A DNA stretch of 64,000 nucleotides, taken from the NCBI GenBank assembly GCA_024128875.1, contig JAMYFF010000001.1, positions 806,001-870,000 on the forward strand, written 5' to 3'. Position numbers and translations under genes: made by a program. Positions 1 through 9,656 of the stretch are shown in pieces. Source of the stretch: Salinilacustrithrix flava. Its GTDB lineage: Bacteria > Actinomycetota > Acidimicrobiia > Acidimicrobiales > Salinilacustritrichaceae. The notes beneath the pieces are model-generated. The model did no database searches. It saw nothing but the letters and a program-made list of their open reading frames with translations, and was not told the DNA's origin. How positions within the stretch are numbered: position 1 is the first letter of the stretch; each line of letters starts with the position of its first letter.

Positions 1-248
1 CCGCTGTAGAGGCTGGCGGCAGGGACCCCGGCCGGCTCGAGCCGGTCGGCGAGGTGCCAGTGCAGCTCGACCAGGCCGTGCAGGGCGAGGATCGCCGCGC
101 CGACGATGCCGGTGGTGGCGTCGGCGCCCATCGCGAGGCCGACGACGACGGTGGGGTGGGACAGCGCGAACCCGATCCGGGCCCGGCGTCGGGCGTCGGC
201 TTCGTCGGGGTGTGCACTGCTCGGTCGGTGGCTGGCGGTCGCGAACAT
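1..248 (-). CDS. partial hypothetical protein (C-terminus outside window)
   Basis: An open frame runs on the minus strand from an ATG at 248 to the window edge, giving 82 codons with no stop. The visible N-terminus is basic and rich in Ala and Arg. It is followed by an Ala/Val/Gly-rich stretch around residues 33-60 that could form one membrane helix or a hydrophobic core. I recognise no family. The frame has the strong third-position GC expected of coding DNA here, but the length is too short to be certain. Confidence 0.4.
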   Translation of the reverse strand, partial: MFATASHRPSSAHPDEADARRRARIGFALSHPTVVVGLAMGADATTGIVGAAILALHGLVELHWHLADRLEPAGVPAASLYS

Positions 249-330
249 CGAAGCGTGCGTACCCGACCGTCGTGACCGCCAGAACAGTGATCTGTGACGA
301 GGTCGCTGCCAGTTCCCGGAGACGGTCCCG

Positions 331-1452
331 TCAGGGACGCCCGGTGCGCAGGCGAGCGACCCGGGCGACGGACTCGATGCGGTCCTCGGCGTGGCGGTCG
401 GCGGCTTCGCCGGGCGGCATGCCCTGGGTCCGGGCCCGCTCGAGCACGGCCAGCACCGTGTCGTGGATGCCGGCGATGCGGGCCCACGCCCGGGCCTGGT
501 CGTAGCCGGCGGGCTCCTCGGCGATGTTGATCACGCCGCCGGCGTTGGCGACGTAGTCCGGGACGTAGAGCACGTCGCGGTCCACGAGGCGCTGGTCGTC
601 CTCGGGGGTGGCGAGCTGGTTGTTGGCCGAGCCGACGACGACCTCGCAGCGCAGCTCGGGGATGGTGCGCTCGTCCAGGACCGCGCCGAGGGCGCACGGT
701 GCGAACACGTCGCAGTCGACGGCGTGGGCCGCTTCGGGCTCGACGGTGCGGAGCCGCGTTGCTGCCTCGGGGTGGTCGTCGTGGACGGCGCGGACGGCGT
801 CGTCGCGGATGTCGGCGACGGTGACGGTGGCGCCCTCGTCCACGAGGTGGTCCACCAGCGCTCGCCCGACCTTGCCGACGCCGGAGACGGTGATGTGCCG
901 GTCGGCCAGGTCCGGCGACCCCCAGCGGACCTCGGCGGCGGCGCGCAGCGCCCACAGCACCCCCCAGGCGGTGGCGGGGGACGGATCGCCCGAGCCGCCG
1001 AGCGACGGGCTGACACCCGTGACGTGGGGGGTCTCGCGTTGGATGAGGTCCATGTCGGCCTGGGTGGTGCCGACGTCCTCGGCGGTGAGGTAGCGGCCGG
1101 CGAGGCCGTGCACGAAGCGGCCGTAGGCCCGGATGAGGGCCTCGGAGCGGATCGTGCGCGGATCGCCCCAGATCACGGCCTTGCCGCCGCCCTGGTCGAG
1201 GCCGGCGGCTGCGTGCTTGTAGGTCATGCCCCGGGCGAGGCGGCAGACGTCGGTGAGCGCCTCGCCTTCGGTGTCGTAGGGCCAGAACCGCGTGCCGCCG
1301 AGGGCAGGTCCGAGCACGGTGGAGTGGATCGCCACGATCGCCCGCAGGCCCGAGGGGCGGTGGTGGCAGAAGGCGACCTGCTCGAAGTCCCCCTCGTCGG
1401 GGAGGCCGTCCACCGCGTCCATCGTCTCGAACACGGTGCTGGGTGCGGTCAT
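331..1452 (-). CDS. Glu/Leu/Phe/Val dehydrogenase family (leucine/valine dehydrogenase type)
   Basis: This 373-residue protein probably catalyses reversible NAD-dependent oxidative deamination of branched-chain amino acids in the cytoplasm. The N-terminal substrate domain holds the family signature, with MTYKHAAAGL at about residues 76-85 and GGGKA at 88-92; Lys79 and Lys91 match the substrate-binding and catalytic lysines. The Rossmann motif GVGKVG lies at about 191-196. Length and the GGTR element near residue 52 fit leucine or valine dehydrogenases better than glutamate dehydrogenase, but specificity cannot be read from sequence alone. The ATG at 1452 sits six bases after a TACGGT hexamer, which suggests a leaderless transcript. 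No operon partner is visible. Confidence 0.85.
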   Translation of the reverse strand: MTAPSTVFETMDAVDGLPDEGDFEQVAFCHHRPSGLRAIVAIHSTVLGPALGGTRFWPYDTEGEALTDVCRLARGMTYKHAAAGLDQGGGKAVIWGDPRTIRSEALIRAYGRFVHGLAGRYLTAEDVGTTQADMDLIQRETPHVTGVSPSLGGSGDPSPATAWGVLWALRAAAEVRWGSPDLADRHITVSGVGKVGRALVDHLVDEGATVTVADIRDDAVRAVHDDHPEAATRLRTVEPEAAHAVDCDVFAPCALGAVLDERTIPELRCEVVVGSANNQLATPEDDQRLVDRDVLYVPDYVANAGGVINIAEEPAGYDQARAWARIAGIHDTVLAVLERARTQGMPPGEAADRHAEDRIESVARVARLRTGRP

Positions 1453-1458
1453 GCCGGG

Positions 1459-1464
1459 ACCGTA
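1459..1464 (-). promoter_or_regulatory. -10 hexamer of a probable leaderless promoter for the amino-acid dehydrogenase
   Basis: On the minus strand TACGGT lies exactly six bases before the ATG at 1452. The same TANNNT-N6-start arrangement recurs before at least eight other genes in this window, so the start codon is probably also the 5' end of the mRNA. Confidence 0.5.
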
Positions 1465-1614
1465 CCGCCGGCCGCAAGCGGACAGAACGGGACTAGTCCG
1501 TCACCCCCTCAGGAAATGGCCCGGGTGGGCTATCGCCGTTCTGCGGCCCACTCCGTACCTTTGGGAAGGAACCGGACACACCAGTGGACCGGCGAACGAG
1601 GAAGTCACAGCACC

Positions 1615-1821
1615 ATGGCAGATCAAGAAGATCTCGACACCCCCGAAGCCCTCCTCACCCCGTCCGAGGTCGCCGCGATGTTCCGGGTGAACCCCAAGAC
1701 GGTCACCCGCTGGGCACGAGCCGGCAAGCTCAACGCGATCCGGACCCTCGGCGGCCACCGCCGCTTCAAGGCATCCGAGATCCGGGCCTGCCTCGAGGAG
1801 ATGTCGCAGTCGGAGGTCTGA
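1615..1821 (+). CDS. bldC: BldC-type MerR-like helix-turn-helix regulator
   Basis: This 68-residue DNA-binding protein has the length of Streptomyces BldC. An excisionase/MerR-like winged helix fills residues 13-61: LLTPSEVAAMF, then VNPKTVTRWARAGKL, then the wing GGHRRF. BldC in Streptomyces is a developmental regulator that binds direct repeats cooperatively; a similar role here is inferred from family alone. The ATG at 1615 follows a GAGGAAG ribosome-binding site. A TACCTT hexamer at 1556-1561 could be the -10 box, leaving a leader of about 45-50 bases. A GGACTAGTCC palindrome lies at 1490-1499 in the same intergenic region. Confidence 0.88.
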   Translation: MADQEDLDTPEALLTPSEVAAMFRVNPKTVTRWARAGKLNAIRTLGGHRRFKASEIRACLEEMSQSEV

Positions 1822-1873
1822 CCCTCCGGATCGGCTGCGTCCGGGGCCAGCAGAGGTCGTAGTCTCGGCCGCC

Positions 1874-3274
<1,401 letters not shown>

Positions 3275-3298
3275 CCCGCCGGGTGGCCGGCGAGCCGC

Positions 3299-4054
3299 TC
3301 AGCCCCAGAAGTTCACGGTGACCCAGAGCTCGCCGGCGTCGTCGCGCACGCAACCGACGGCGGTGTGGGTGAGGGCGCCGGACAGGATCTTGTCGGCGTG
3401 CGACGGGGAGCGCAGGAACTCGTCGTAGACGGCGCGGGCGTCGCCGGTGCTCCAGCCCACGTTCTCCGCCGCGGTCATGGCCTCGGCCCGGGCGGCGAAG
3501 ACCCGGTCGCCGTAGCCGGGGTTGTGGGCCAGCTGGCTGCGGGCGGCCATCTCGTGGGTCCAGTCGACCGCGACGTGGAGGATGGCATCGTCCCAAGCCA
3601 GGAGGTGCCGGCCGGCGCCGGCGCGGGTCTCGTTCATCCAGCGCAGCATCGAGGACTCGCACCCGGCGTCCCGGGTACCCGTCCGGGTCGCCGGCGCCGG
3701 CGCGGGCGGGGGCGCCGGGGCGGTGGTCGCCTGGGGAGGAGGCTGGGTCGCTGGCGGTGTGGCAGCTGCCGGTTCCGGTGAGGGTTCGGGGGCCGTCGGC
3801 GTCGGCTGCGGTGGCGGCGCGGGCGTCGGCTCCGGTGCAGGCGCCGGAGGTGGAGGCACCAACGGCACCGCACCCTCCGCGGCTGCGGAGGAGATCACCC
3901 GCGTCGCGTCGGGGGAGGCCACGACCGCGGCCCGCTCGAGGGCGGCGTCGGCCCACACCGGGTTGCCCACCACGCCGGCGGACACGATGCCGGTCGTCGA
4001 GACGACGGCGATGGCCACTGCGAGCGCTCGGCGCAGCATCGGCTCCCTCGGCAT
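3299..4054 (-). CDS. secreted CAP/SCP-domain protein with Pro/Ala linker
   Basis: This 251-residue protein has a basic N-terminus and a hydrophobic stretch (LRRALAVAIAVVSTTGIVSAG) that looks like a signal peptide. A low-complexity Pro/Ala/Thr linker covers about residues 65-135. The C-terminal CAP domain shows MLRWMNETRAGAG, a SQLAHNPGYGD segment, the typical AENVGW, and a closing WVTVNFWG. CAP proteins are extracellular and bind lipids or cell-wall components in some families; the role here is unknown. It is the last gene of the minus-strand polysaccharide locus and may be part of that transcript. I chose the ATG at 4054 because GGGGG lies upstream; a GTG at 4081 and an ATG at 4039 are alternatives. 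Confidence 0.8.
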   Translation of the reverse strand: MPREPMLRRALAVAIAVVSTTGIVSAGVVGNPVWADAALERAAVVASPDATRVISSAAAEGAVPLVPPPPAPAPEPTPAPPPQPTPTAPEPSPEPAAATPPATQPPPQATTAPAPPPAPAPATRTGTRDAGCESSMLRWMNETRAGAGRHLLAWDDAILHVAVDWTHEMAARSQLAHNPGYGDRVFAARAEAMTAAENVGWSTGDARAVYDEFLRSPSHADKILSGALTHTAVGCVRDDAGELWVTVNFWG

Positions 4055-4138
4055 CGGTGACCCCCGGCGTCGGACCGGCACGGCTGCCGGTTCCGCGGGT
4101 TCTTCGCCGATCCGCAGCCGATCCCCTGCCCGGCGCGA

Positions 4139-4852
4139 TCAGCCCACGGAGAGGGCCGGCTCCTTCGCCGCCGGTTGCTCCGTCGATGCCTCCGTCGCGG
4201 TGAGGTCGATGAAGGAGCTGCTGGCGAGGGGCACGCCGCGGCACGGGACGGGTGGGATCGCCCAGCGGGGGACGTCGAAGAGGTGGACGCGACGTCCCAG
4301 CAGCATCTTCTGCGCGGTTCGCCACAGGATCCACCCGTCGAGCAGCGGGTTGTGGTGCTGGACGTAGAGGCGGTCGTACTCGATGCGGTCGCAGATGAGG
4401 CCGTCGCAGTGGACGCTGACCTGCCAGAGGCCCGTGACCCCGGGACGCACGCTGGTGCGCTCGGCCGCAGCGATCGGCGCGAGCCGGCGGTGGAGCACCG
4501 CCATCTCCGGTCGGGGGCCGACCAGCGCCATCCGTCCGGAGACGACCAGCCACAGCTGGAGGAGCTCGTCCAGGTGGATCCGGCGTATGGCGCGCATCAC
4601 CGCGGGGATCTGCTCGCCGCCGATGGCGTGCTTGTCGGCGTAGGCCGACGTCGCCGGCGGCAGGGTGCGGACCTTCGGGAAGGGGAACAGCACCCCGTCG
4701 CGGCCGACGCGCTGGTGCACGAAGATCGGCCAGGCCCGGTACACGGCCGCCGAGATCAGCAGGGTGGCCGCCAGGATCGGCAGCGTGACCACGGCCATCG
4801 CCAGGGCAACCAGGATCTCGAGCGCGCGGTGGGCTCGTCGAAGGTCTCTCAT
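4139..4852 (-). CDS. bacterial sugar transferase (polyprenyl-phosphate phosphoglycosyl transferase)
   Basis: This 237-residue protein probably starts glycan assembly by moving a sugar-1-phosphate onto undecaprenyl phosphate at the inner face of the membrane. An N-terminal hydrophobic segment (about residues 10-36) is followed by the family core: FVHQRVGRDG, a PKVRT element, IHLDELLQLW, and GRMALVGPRPE with its conserved Pro-Arg-Pro. RPGVTGLWQV is also present. An ATG at 4927 would add 25 residues, but the ATG at 4852 has a strong GGAGGAG seven bases upstream, so I chose it. The gene closes the glycan locus and supplies the priming step that the Wzx- and Wzy-like genes need. Confidence 0.87.
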   Translation of the reverse strand: MRDLRRAHRALEILVALAMAVVTLPILAATLLISAAVYRAWPIFVHQRVGRDGVLFPFPKVRTLPPATSAYADKHAIGGEQIPAVMRAIRRIHLDELLQLWLVVSGRMALVGPRPEMAVLHRRLAPIAAAERTSVRPGVTGLWQVSVHCDGLICDRIEYDRLYVQHHNPLLDGWILWRTAQKMLLGRRVHLFDVPRWAIPPVPCRGVPLASSSFIDLTATEASTEQPAAKEPALSVG

Positions 4853-4913
4853 CTGCTCGCTCCTCCGACCCCACGTCTTCGGATGGTGCAGCGGGATCGC
4901 CCTCCCGTGCCCA

Positions 4914-5753
4914 TCAGTTCGCCGCACGGGGCTGGCCTTCCTGCCTGCCGCCGGGGGAATCTGCCCTGCCGCTCGTGCTCGACGCGTGCAGCCACGCCAC
5001 GACCTCGGCCTCGAGGCGCTCGGCCACCAGCTCGTGGCCGGCGGCGTTGAGGTGGATGCCGTCGGGGAGGACGGCGTCGAGCCCGTCGGCGTCCACGATG
5101 GCTCGCACGTCGATGAGGCGCACGTCCGGGGAACCCGTGGCGGTCACCAGGTCGTCGATGGCCCTGCTGTACCGGGCAGCACGCTCCTGGATGCCGGGGA
5201 GCACCTCGTCGAGGTGCGGCGCGGTCGGCGGGACGTTCAGGAGGAGGACGAGCGCACGCTGACGTTCGGCCACCAGGTCGATGAGCCGCTCCAGCTCGGC
5301 GCGGAACCGCGGCAGCGGCAGCCGGTCGGGGACCGGTCCGCCTCGGCGGATCCAGGCCGGCCCCCAGCGGAGGTGGGCGCGCTTCAGGACCGGGCGCACC
5401 GCGCGGCGCAACAGCAGGGACCGCGGGGAAAGGTTCGCTCGCCAGCTGAACGTCCAGCGCAGCAGCGGGAGCGGCAGCACGAGGGGCTGGCACTCGACCC
5501 AGCCCACGTCGATGATGACGACCTGGGGTGAGTGCCCGAGGATCCGTCGCTCCGCGTCGGCGACGATCTCGTCCACCCGCATGAGCCAACCGGCCTCGTT
5601 GCGCACGAGGGCGGGCACGCCACGCGCGTAGAGGCGCGCCTCCAGCCGCTCGCCGTAGTTGCCGCCGTCCGGATCGACGCGGGGCGTCACGAAGTAGGCC
5701 ACCGAGCTCCCGACGACCGAGATGCGGAGCGGACGGGCCGGGTGCGTGGTCAC
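4914..5753 (-). CDS. SGNH/GDSL-family hydrolase
   Basis: This 279-residue protein has the SGNH fold blocks. Block I is ISVVGSSVAYF near residues 11-21, with a serine in a variant GDS motif. A VIIDVGWVE strand takes the place of the usual GxND region, and the catalytic Asp-His pair is in LPDGIHLNAAGHELVAE near the C-terminus. Such enzymes remove or move acyl groups, and here the likely target is an acetylated or acylated polysaccharide made by the same locus. It starts with GTG at 5753, overlapping the stop of the upstream flippase gene by four bases, so translation is probably coupled. No signal peptide is visible, so it may act in the cytoplasm. Confidence 0.75.
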   Translation of the reverse strand: MTTHPARPLRISVVGSSVAYFVTPRVDPDGGNYGERLEARLYARGVPALVRNEAGWLMRVDEIVADAERRILGHSPQVVIIDVGWVECQPLVLPLPLLRWTFSWRANLSPRSLLLRRAVRPVLKRAHLRWGPAWIRRGGPVPDRLPLPRFRAELERLIDLVAERQRALVLLLNVPPTAPHLDEVLPGIQERAARYSRAIDDLVTATGSPDVRLIDVRAIVDADGLDAVLPDGIHLNAAGHELVAERLEAEVVAWLHASSTSGRADSPGGRQEGQPRAAN

Positions 5754-8125
5754 GTCGTCTCCACGGACGAGGCCCGGGCCGCCGGGGTCGCGGGCAGGGT
5801 GGCATCGAGGACGCTTCGGTCGATCTGGGCGACCTTCGACGCCATGGCGAGGGTCACCCAGGCGTGGTGCTCGTCGACGTCGATGCCCATGGGGGCGCTG
5901 GCGGGGGGCATGGGGAAGCCGTTGCACCGACCTTCCACGTCGACCACGGCGAGCATGTCGGCGTCCTTCACGGCGACGACGACCCGGCGCTCGTCGAGGC
6001 CGGCGACGTCGAAGGGTGCGCCCGGCAGCTCGACCTGCGCGACCACGGCGCCGGTGAGGTCGCAGCGCGTGAGCAGCGGTCGACCCGATGCGCCGAGCCA
6101 CATGCCCGCCGGGTCCGGTCGCACCCACCGGGTGGGGTGGGGCAGCTCGATGACCTCGATGTCGGTGCCGACGACCACGCCCAGCACGGCGGCCGACGTG
6201 TCGGCGACGAGGATCGCACCGTCATCGCGGCCGACGACGATGTCGGGTCGGCGGAAGGGCTCGGGCAGCGGCACCTGCTCGGGAGGTCGCCCGTCCACGG
6301 TGTGCCAGAGGCAGCGGTGCTCGGCATCGACGGCCCACAGGTCCTCGCCCACCAGCGCCGTGGCGAGCAGCTCGCGCGTCCTGGGCAGCGACGTGGTGCG
6401 GACGGCGCCGTCGGCGTCCACGTGGACGAGACCGGACGCACGGGTGAGCGCGCTGTGGCAGCCGCCGCTGCCGTCGGGGGTCGGCAGGTGGGGGTACGGG
6501 GGCAGCTCCGTCCAACGCCACTCGCCATCCGCTCGTGCGTAGCGGCCGAGCGCCGGCCAGTCGCGGGCCGTGACCCACACGTCGCCCCGGGCATCGATGC
6601 GGACGCCGAGGGGGAACGCCTGCGCTCGCGGGAGCTCGTGCAGGCGCCACGGGGGAGGCGGGGCGGTCGACGGCGCCGCCGGCGCGGTCGCCTTCCGGGC
6701 GAGCGCGGCGCGCAGCTCACCGATGGGACCCCACGTCGTGAGGACCCCGGCGATCGTCGCCAGTGCGAGGAAGCCGGCGGCATGGGCGGCCAGCTCGGGG
6801 AGCTCGTCGACCGGCCACCGCTGCTGGGCCGTCGCCGCCACCCCCGCCACGGCGCCGATCCCCGCCAGCTGGCGCCACACCATCCCGACGAAGGACACGT
6901 CGCCGAGGAGCGAGCGGATGTAGTGCTGGCGGACCACGTTCGAGAGGAGGGCGGCGATCACGATCGCCACGGCGCCCCCGTCGATGCCGAACCAGGCCAG
7001 CAGGGGGAGGGCGACGACGACCACCCACAGGCTGCCGACCACGCTCACGACGAGCTGCGGTCGGGTCCGGCCGGCGGCCAGCAGGAAGCTGTCCCAGTTG
7101 AAGCCGATGGAGCCCACCACCACGGCCACGCCCTGGGCCTGCACGAGCACGACCGCGGGCGACCACGACGGGCCGAGCAGCAGCTCCACGACGGGGTGGG
7201 CGAAGACCACCATGCCGAAGCCCGCCGTGGCGGAGAACAGCATGGCGAGCTGGTTGCTCACGACGAACGCGCGCCGCAGGCGGTCGACCGAGGAGCGGAT
7301 GCTGACCAGCGCCGGGAACAGGGTGTCGGCCAGCAGGACGTGCACCACGAGCGCCCGGTGCCCCCAGCCGTGGGCCAGCTGGAAGAAGCCCAGGCCCACG
7401 ACGCCGATGGTGCCCGACACGACGAAGACGGCCCCCCAGCCGGCCGCCGTGGTGACCAGCATCCCGACCCACAGGGGCCACCCGAACCGGAGGTAGGACC
7501 GGACGAGCGCCCGGTCCCACGTCAGCCTCGGTCGCTGCGGGCTGGCGAGCAGCATGGTGGCGCACGCGGCGACGAAGCCGGCGAGGGCTCCGGCGGCCAG
7601 GGACCAGATGCCGATCCCCGCGAGGGCGAGGGGCACCGTCACCGCGAAGGTGGTGATCGGTCCGATGGCCTGGAGCACGTTGCGCCGCACGAAGCGCATC
7701 TCGCGGTACGGCAGTGCGGCGGGCAGCTCGAGGAAGGCGGTGGTGAACAGCTGGAGGCCGAGCAGCGAGGTGAGGACCCAGAGCTCGGGCCGGTCGTAGA
7801 TCCAGGCGAGGAGCGGCGCGACGGCGAGGACGACCACGAAGAACGCGCTGGCGAGCAGGACCTCCAGGGTGAACGCGACGTTGTACGAGGTGTGCAGATC
7901 GACGTCGCGCTCCTGCACGAGCTTCTTCGGGATGCCGAACTCCTTCAGCGCCCGGCCCACGGCGACGCCTCCCATGGCCAGGGCGAACAGGCCGATGGCG
8001 CTCGGTCCGAGCAGCCGGGGCACGAGGATGCCCTGGACCAGGGCGAGGCCCTGGACGACGACGGCGAAGCCGAGGTTGACCAGCGCCCCCCGTCCGGTGG
8101 CGCGGCTGAGCGTGCCGGCGCTCAC
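5750..8125 (-). CDS. Wzx-like polysaccharide flippase fused to a C-terminal beta-propeller
   Basis: This 791-residue protein has two parts. Residues 1 to about 475 are a multi-helix MOP-superfamily membrane protein like Wzx or lipid-linked oligosaccharide flippases, with LVPRLLGPSAIGLFALAMG near the N-terminus. It would move lipid-linked glycan units across the membrane. A Pro/Ala linker at about 478-492 leads to some 290 soluble residues with repeated blades such as GVRIDARGDVWVTARDWPA, which resemble SMP-30, NHL or Vgb-type propellers. Flippases normally end near 420-500 residues, so the propeller is an added domain. One continuous frame supports a true fusion. Overlaps link it to the glycosyltransferase upstream and the SGNH gene downstream. 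Confidence 0.85.
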   Translation of the reverse strand: MSAGTLSRATGRGALVNLGFAVVVQGLALVQGILVPRLLGPSAIGLFALAMGGVAVGRALKEFGIPKKLVQERDVDLHTSYNVAFTLEVLLASAFFVVVLAVAPLLAWIYDRPELWVLTSLLGLQLFTTAFLELPAALPYREMRFVRRNVLQAIGPITTFAVTVPLALAGIGIWSLAAGALAGFVAACATMLLASPQRPRLTWDRALVRSYLRFGWPLWVGMLVTTAAGWGAVFVVSGTIGVVGLGFFQLAHGWGHRALVVHVLLADTLFPALVSIRSSVDRLRRAFVVSNQLAMLFSATAGFGMVVFAHPVVELLLGPSWSPAVVLVQAQGVAVVVGSIGFNWDSFLLAAGRTRPQLVVSVVGSLWVVVVALPLLAWFGIDGGAVAIVIAALLSNVVRQHYIRSLLGDVSFVGMVWRQLAGIGAVAGVAATAQQRWPVDELPELAAHAAGFLALATIAGVLTTWGPIGELRAALARKATAPAAPSTAPPPPWRLHELPRAQAFPLGVRIDARGDVWVTARDWPALGRYARADGEWRWTELPPYPHLPTPDGSGGCHSALTRASGLVHVDADGAVRTTSLPRTRELLATALVGEDLWAVDAEHRCLWHTVDGRPPEQVPLPEPFRRPDIVVGRDDGAILVADTSAAVLGVVVGTDIEVIELPHPTRWVRPDPAGMWLGASGRPLLTRCDLTGAVVAQVELPGAPFDVAGLDERRVVVAVKDADMLAVVDVEGRCNGFPMPPASAPMGIDVDEHHAWVTLAMASKVAQIDRSVLDATLPATPAARASSVETT

Positions 8126-9072
8126 AGGAGCACCGTCCCGGCGCGGATGCTCGCACCGGCGAGCACGGCGGTCTCGACGGCGTCACCGAGGCGGGTGGCG
8201 AGCGCCGCCCGGGCGGCGACCGGTGATCCGGCTGCCACGATGTCGCCGGCGAGGACCGCGGCGAGCGTCGCGGCGACGGCGCGCCGGCCGCGGCGCGAGG
8301 CCAGCAGGGGCGTGGCTGCCACCACCGCGAGGGGCAGTGCGTGGCTCCGCCGGTAGACGGGACCCCACCAGGTGCGGTCGCCGAGGCCCGGGTGGCGACC
8401 GAGCAGCGCCGGCATGTCGGACCAGCGCCGGCGAGCGCGCAGGTCCTGGCGCCAGCTGAGCTCGACCACCGCGTGCTCGACGACGGCGTCGGCGCGGAAG
8501 GCGGTGCGTGCGCCGGCGGCCCGAGCGCGCCAGGCCAGGTCGGTGTCCTCCCCGCTGCGGGCGAACGTCACGTCGAACCCGTCGAGCTGCTCGAGGACGG
8601 CGCGCCGGTAGGCGATGTTGCACGTCTGGAAGAACCCGTCGGGAGCGGGCACGTCGAGGGTGCGGACGAGCGGCCGGCCGACGAGGTGCTGACCGGCCGG
8701 GTCCGGCACGGTGCACCCCTGGATGATGTCGACGTCGTCCACCGATGCCAGCAGCCGGCGCAGCCAGTCCGGCCGGGGCCGGCAGTCGTCGTCGGTGAAG
8801 GCGATCCACTCCCCGCTCGCGAGCCGCCAGGCGGTGTTCCGGGCGGCCGCGGCCCCCCGGTTCGTCGCGAGGCGCTCGTACCGGACGGGCAGCGCCGCCC
8901 CGCCGGCCGCGGCGGCGACGACCTCGGCGACGCCGTCGGACGCCGGCGAGCCGTCGTCGACGACCACGACCTCGATCTCGTGCCTGCCCGGCTCCTGCGC
9001 GAGGACGGCGTCGAGGCACCGGGCGAGCAGCGCCGGACGCCGGTGGGTCGGGATGCAGACGGAGACCTTCAC
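8122..9072 (-). CDS. GT2-family glycosyltransferase
   Basis: This 316-residue GT-A enzyme has an N-terminal VSVCIPTHRRPALL nucleotide-binding strand, EVVVVDDGS, a metal-binding FTDDDCRPRPDW near residue 95, and GEDTDLAWRARAAG as the ED-type catalytic region. A hydrophobic C-terminus could anchor it to the membrane. It probably adds one sugar to a lipid-linked repeat unit; donor and acceptor are unknown. The GTG start at 9072 overlaps the upstream acyltransferase stop by four bases, and its own end overlaps the flippase start. Confidence 0.85.
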   Translation of the reverse strand: MKVSVCIPTHRRPALLARCLDAVLAQEPGRHEIEVVVVDDGSPASDGVAEVVAAAAGGAALPVRYERLATNRGAAAARNTAWRLASGEWIAFTDDDCRPRPDWLRRLLASVDDVDIIQGCTVPDPAGQHLVGRPLVRTLDVPAPDGFFQTCNIAYRRAVLEQLDGFDVTFARSGEDTDLAWRARAAGARTAFRADAVVEHAVVELSWRQDLRARRRWSDMPALLGRHPGLGDRTWWGPVYRRSHALPLAVVAATPLLASRRGRRAVAATLAAVLAGDIVAAGSPVAARAALATRLGDAVETAVLAGASIRAGTVLL

Positions 9073-9656
9073 GCCGGCCCCTTCCAGGCGGTCGGCCGGT
9101 CGTCGGGGTAGTCGATCCGGCGGACCGGTCGGGCCGGGACGCCGGCCACGAGCGTGTCCGGGGGGACGTCGCGCGTGACCACGGACCCGGCGGCCACGAC
9201 CGCTCGAGGACCGATGGAGACCCCGGCGAGGATGATGGCCCGCGTCGCCACCCACGCCCCTCGCCCGATGCGCACCGGCCCCTGTCGCAGCGGGCGATCA
9301 GCGAGCGCGTGGAAGTCGGCGTCGGCGACGTAGACGTCGGAGGCGAGGCCGACGTCGTCCTCGATCACCACGCGCTCCTCCGCCAGCACCACGGCGCCGG
9401 AGTTCAGGAAGACCCGGTCGCCGATGTCGATGCGGCCCGAGCCGCCGAGGTGGGTGGTGCGATGCGCGGACCAGCAGAGGAAGTCGTCCCCGATGCGCAC
9501 GTCGGCGTGGTGGAGCAGCGGCCGGCCGTGCACGCGGGGGCGCGCGCCGACGCTGGTCGCGCCCTGCAGGCGCCGCCGGGCCCGCGCATCCAGCACGCGG
9601 GGGTGCGACGTCGCGGTGCTGGCGAGCCGCCGGCCGCGCTCGAGGGTCCGGCGCAT
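9069..9656 (-). CDS. left-handed beta-helix acyltransferase (hexapeptide repeat)
   Basis: This 195-residue protein contains hexapeptide-type repeats over about residues 60-180, including IGDRVFLNSGAVVLAE, IEDDVGLASDVYVAD and IGPRAVVAAGSVVTRDVPP. It ends with the family's AGVPARPVRRI. Proteins like this transfer acetyl or other acyl groups to sugars, so it likely decorates the glycan made here; the SGNH hydrolase downstream could trim such groups. The ATG at 9656 shares one base with the stop of the upstream glycosyltransferase (TGATG). Confidence 0.85.
   Translation of the reverse strand: MRRTLERGRRLASTATSHPRVLDARARRRLQGATSVGARPRVHGRPLLHHADVRIGDDFLCWSAHRTTHLGGSGRIDIGDRVFLNSGAVVLAEERVVIEDDVGLASDVYVADADFHALADRPLRQGPVRIGRGAWVATRAIILAGVSIGPRAVVAAGSVVTRDVPPDTLVAGVPARPVRRIDYPDDRPTAWKGPA

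Noticed and set aside
391..1821. 476-codon plus-strand open frame covering the dehydrogenase
   Set aside because: Only its last 68 codons (bldC) are real. The rest is the Val/Gly/Asp-rich shadow of the minus-strand dehydrogenase caused by high GC.
3640..3860. tandem-repeat-like Pro/Ala codons in the CAP-domain gene
   Set aside because: This is a low-complexity linker between signal peptide and domain; units are irregular and do not form a DNA repeat or CRISPR array.
5864..8356. 830-codon plus-strand open frame opposite the flippase
   Set aside because: Composition is Arg/Gly/His/Asp-rich without domains, and it is the antisense of a gene with clear homology.
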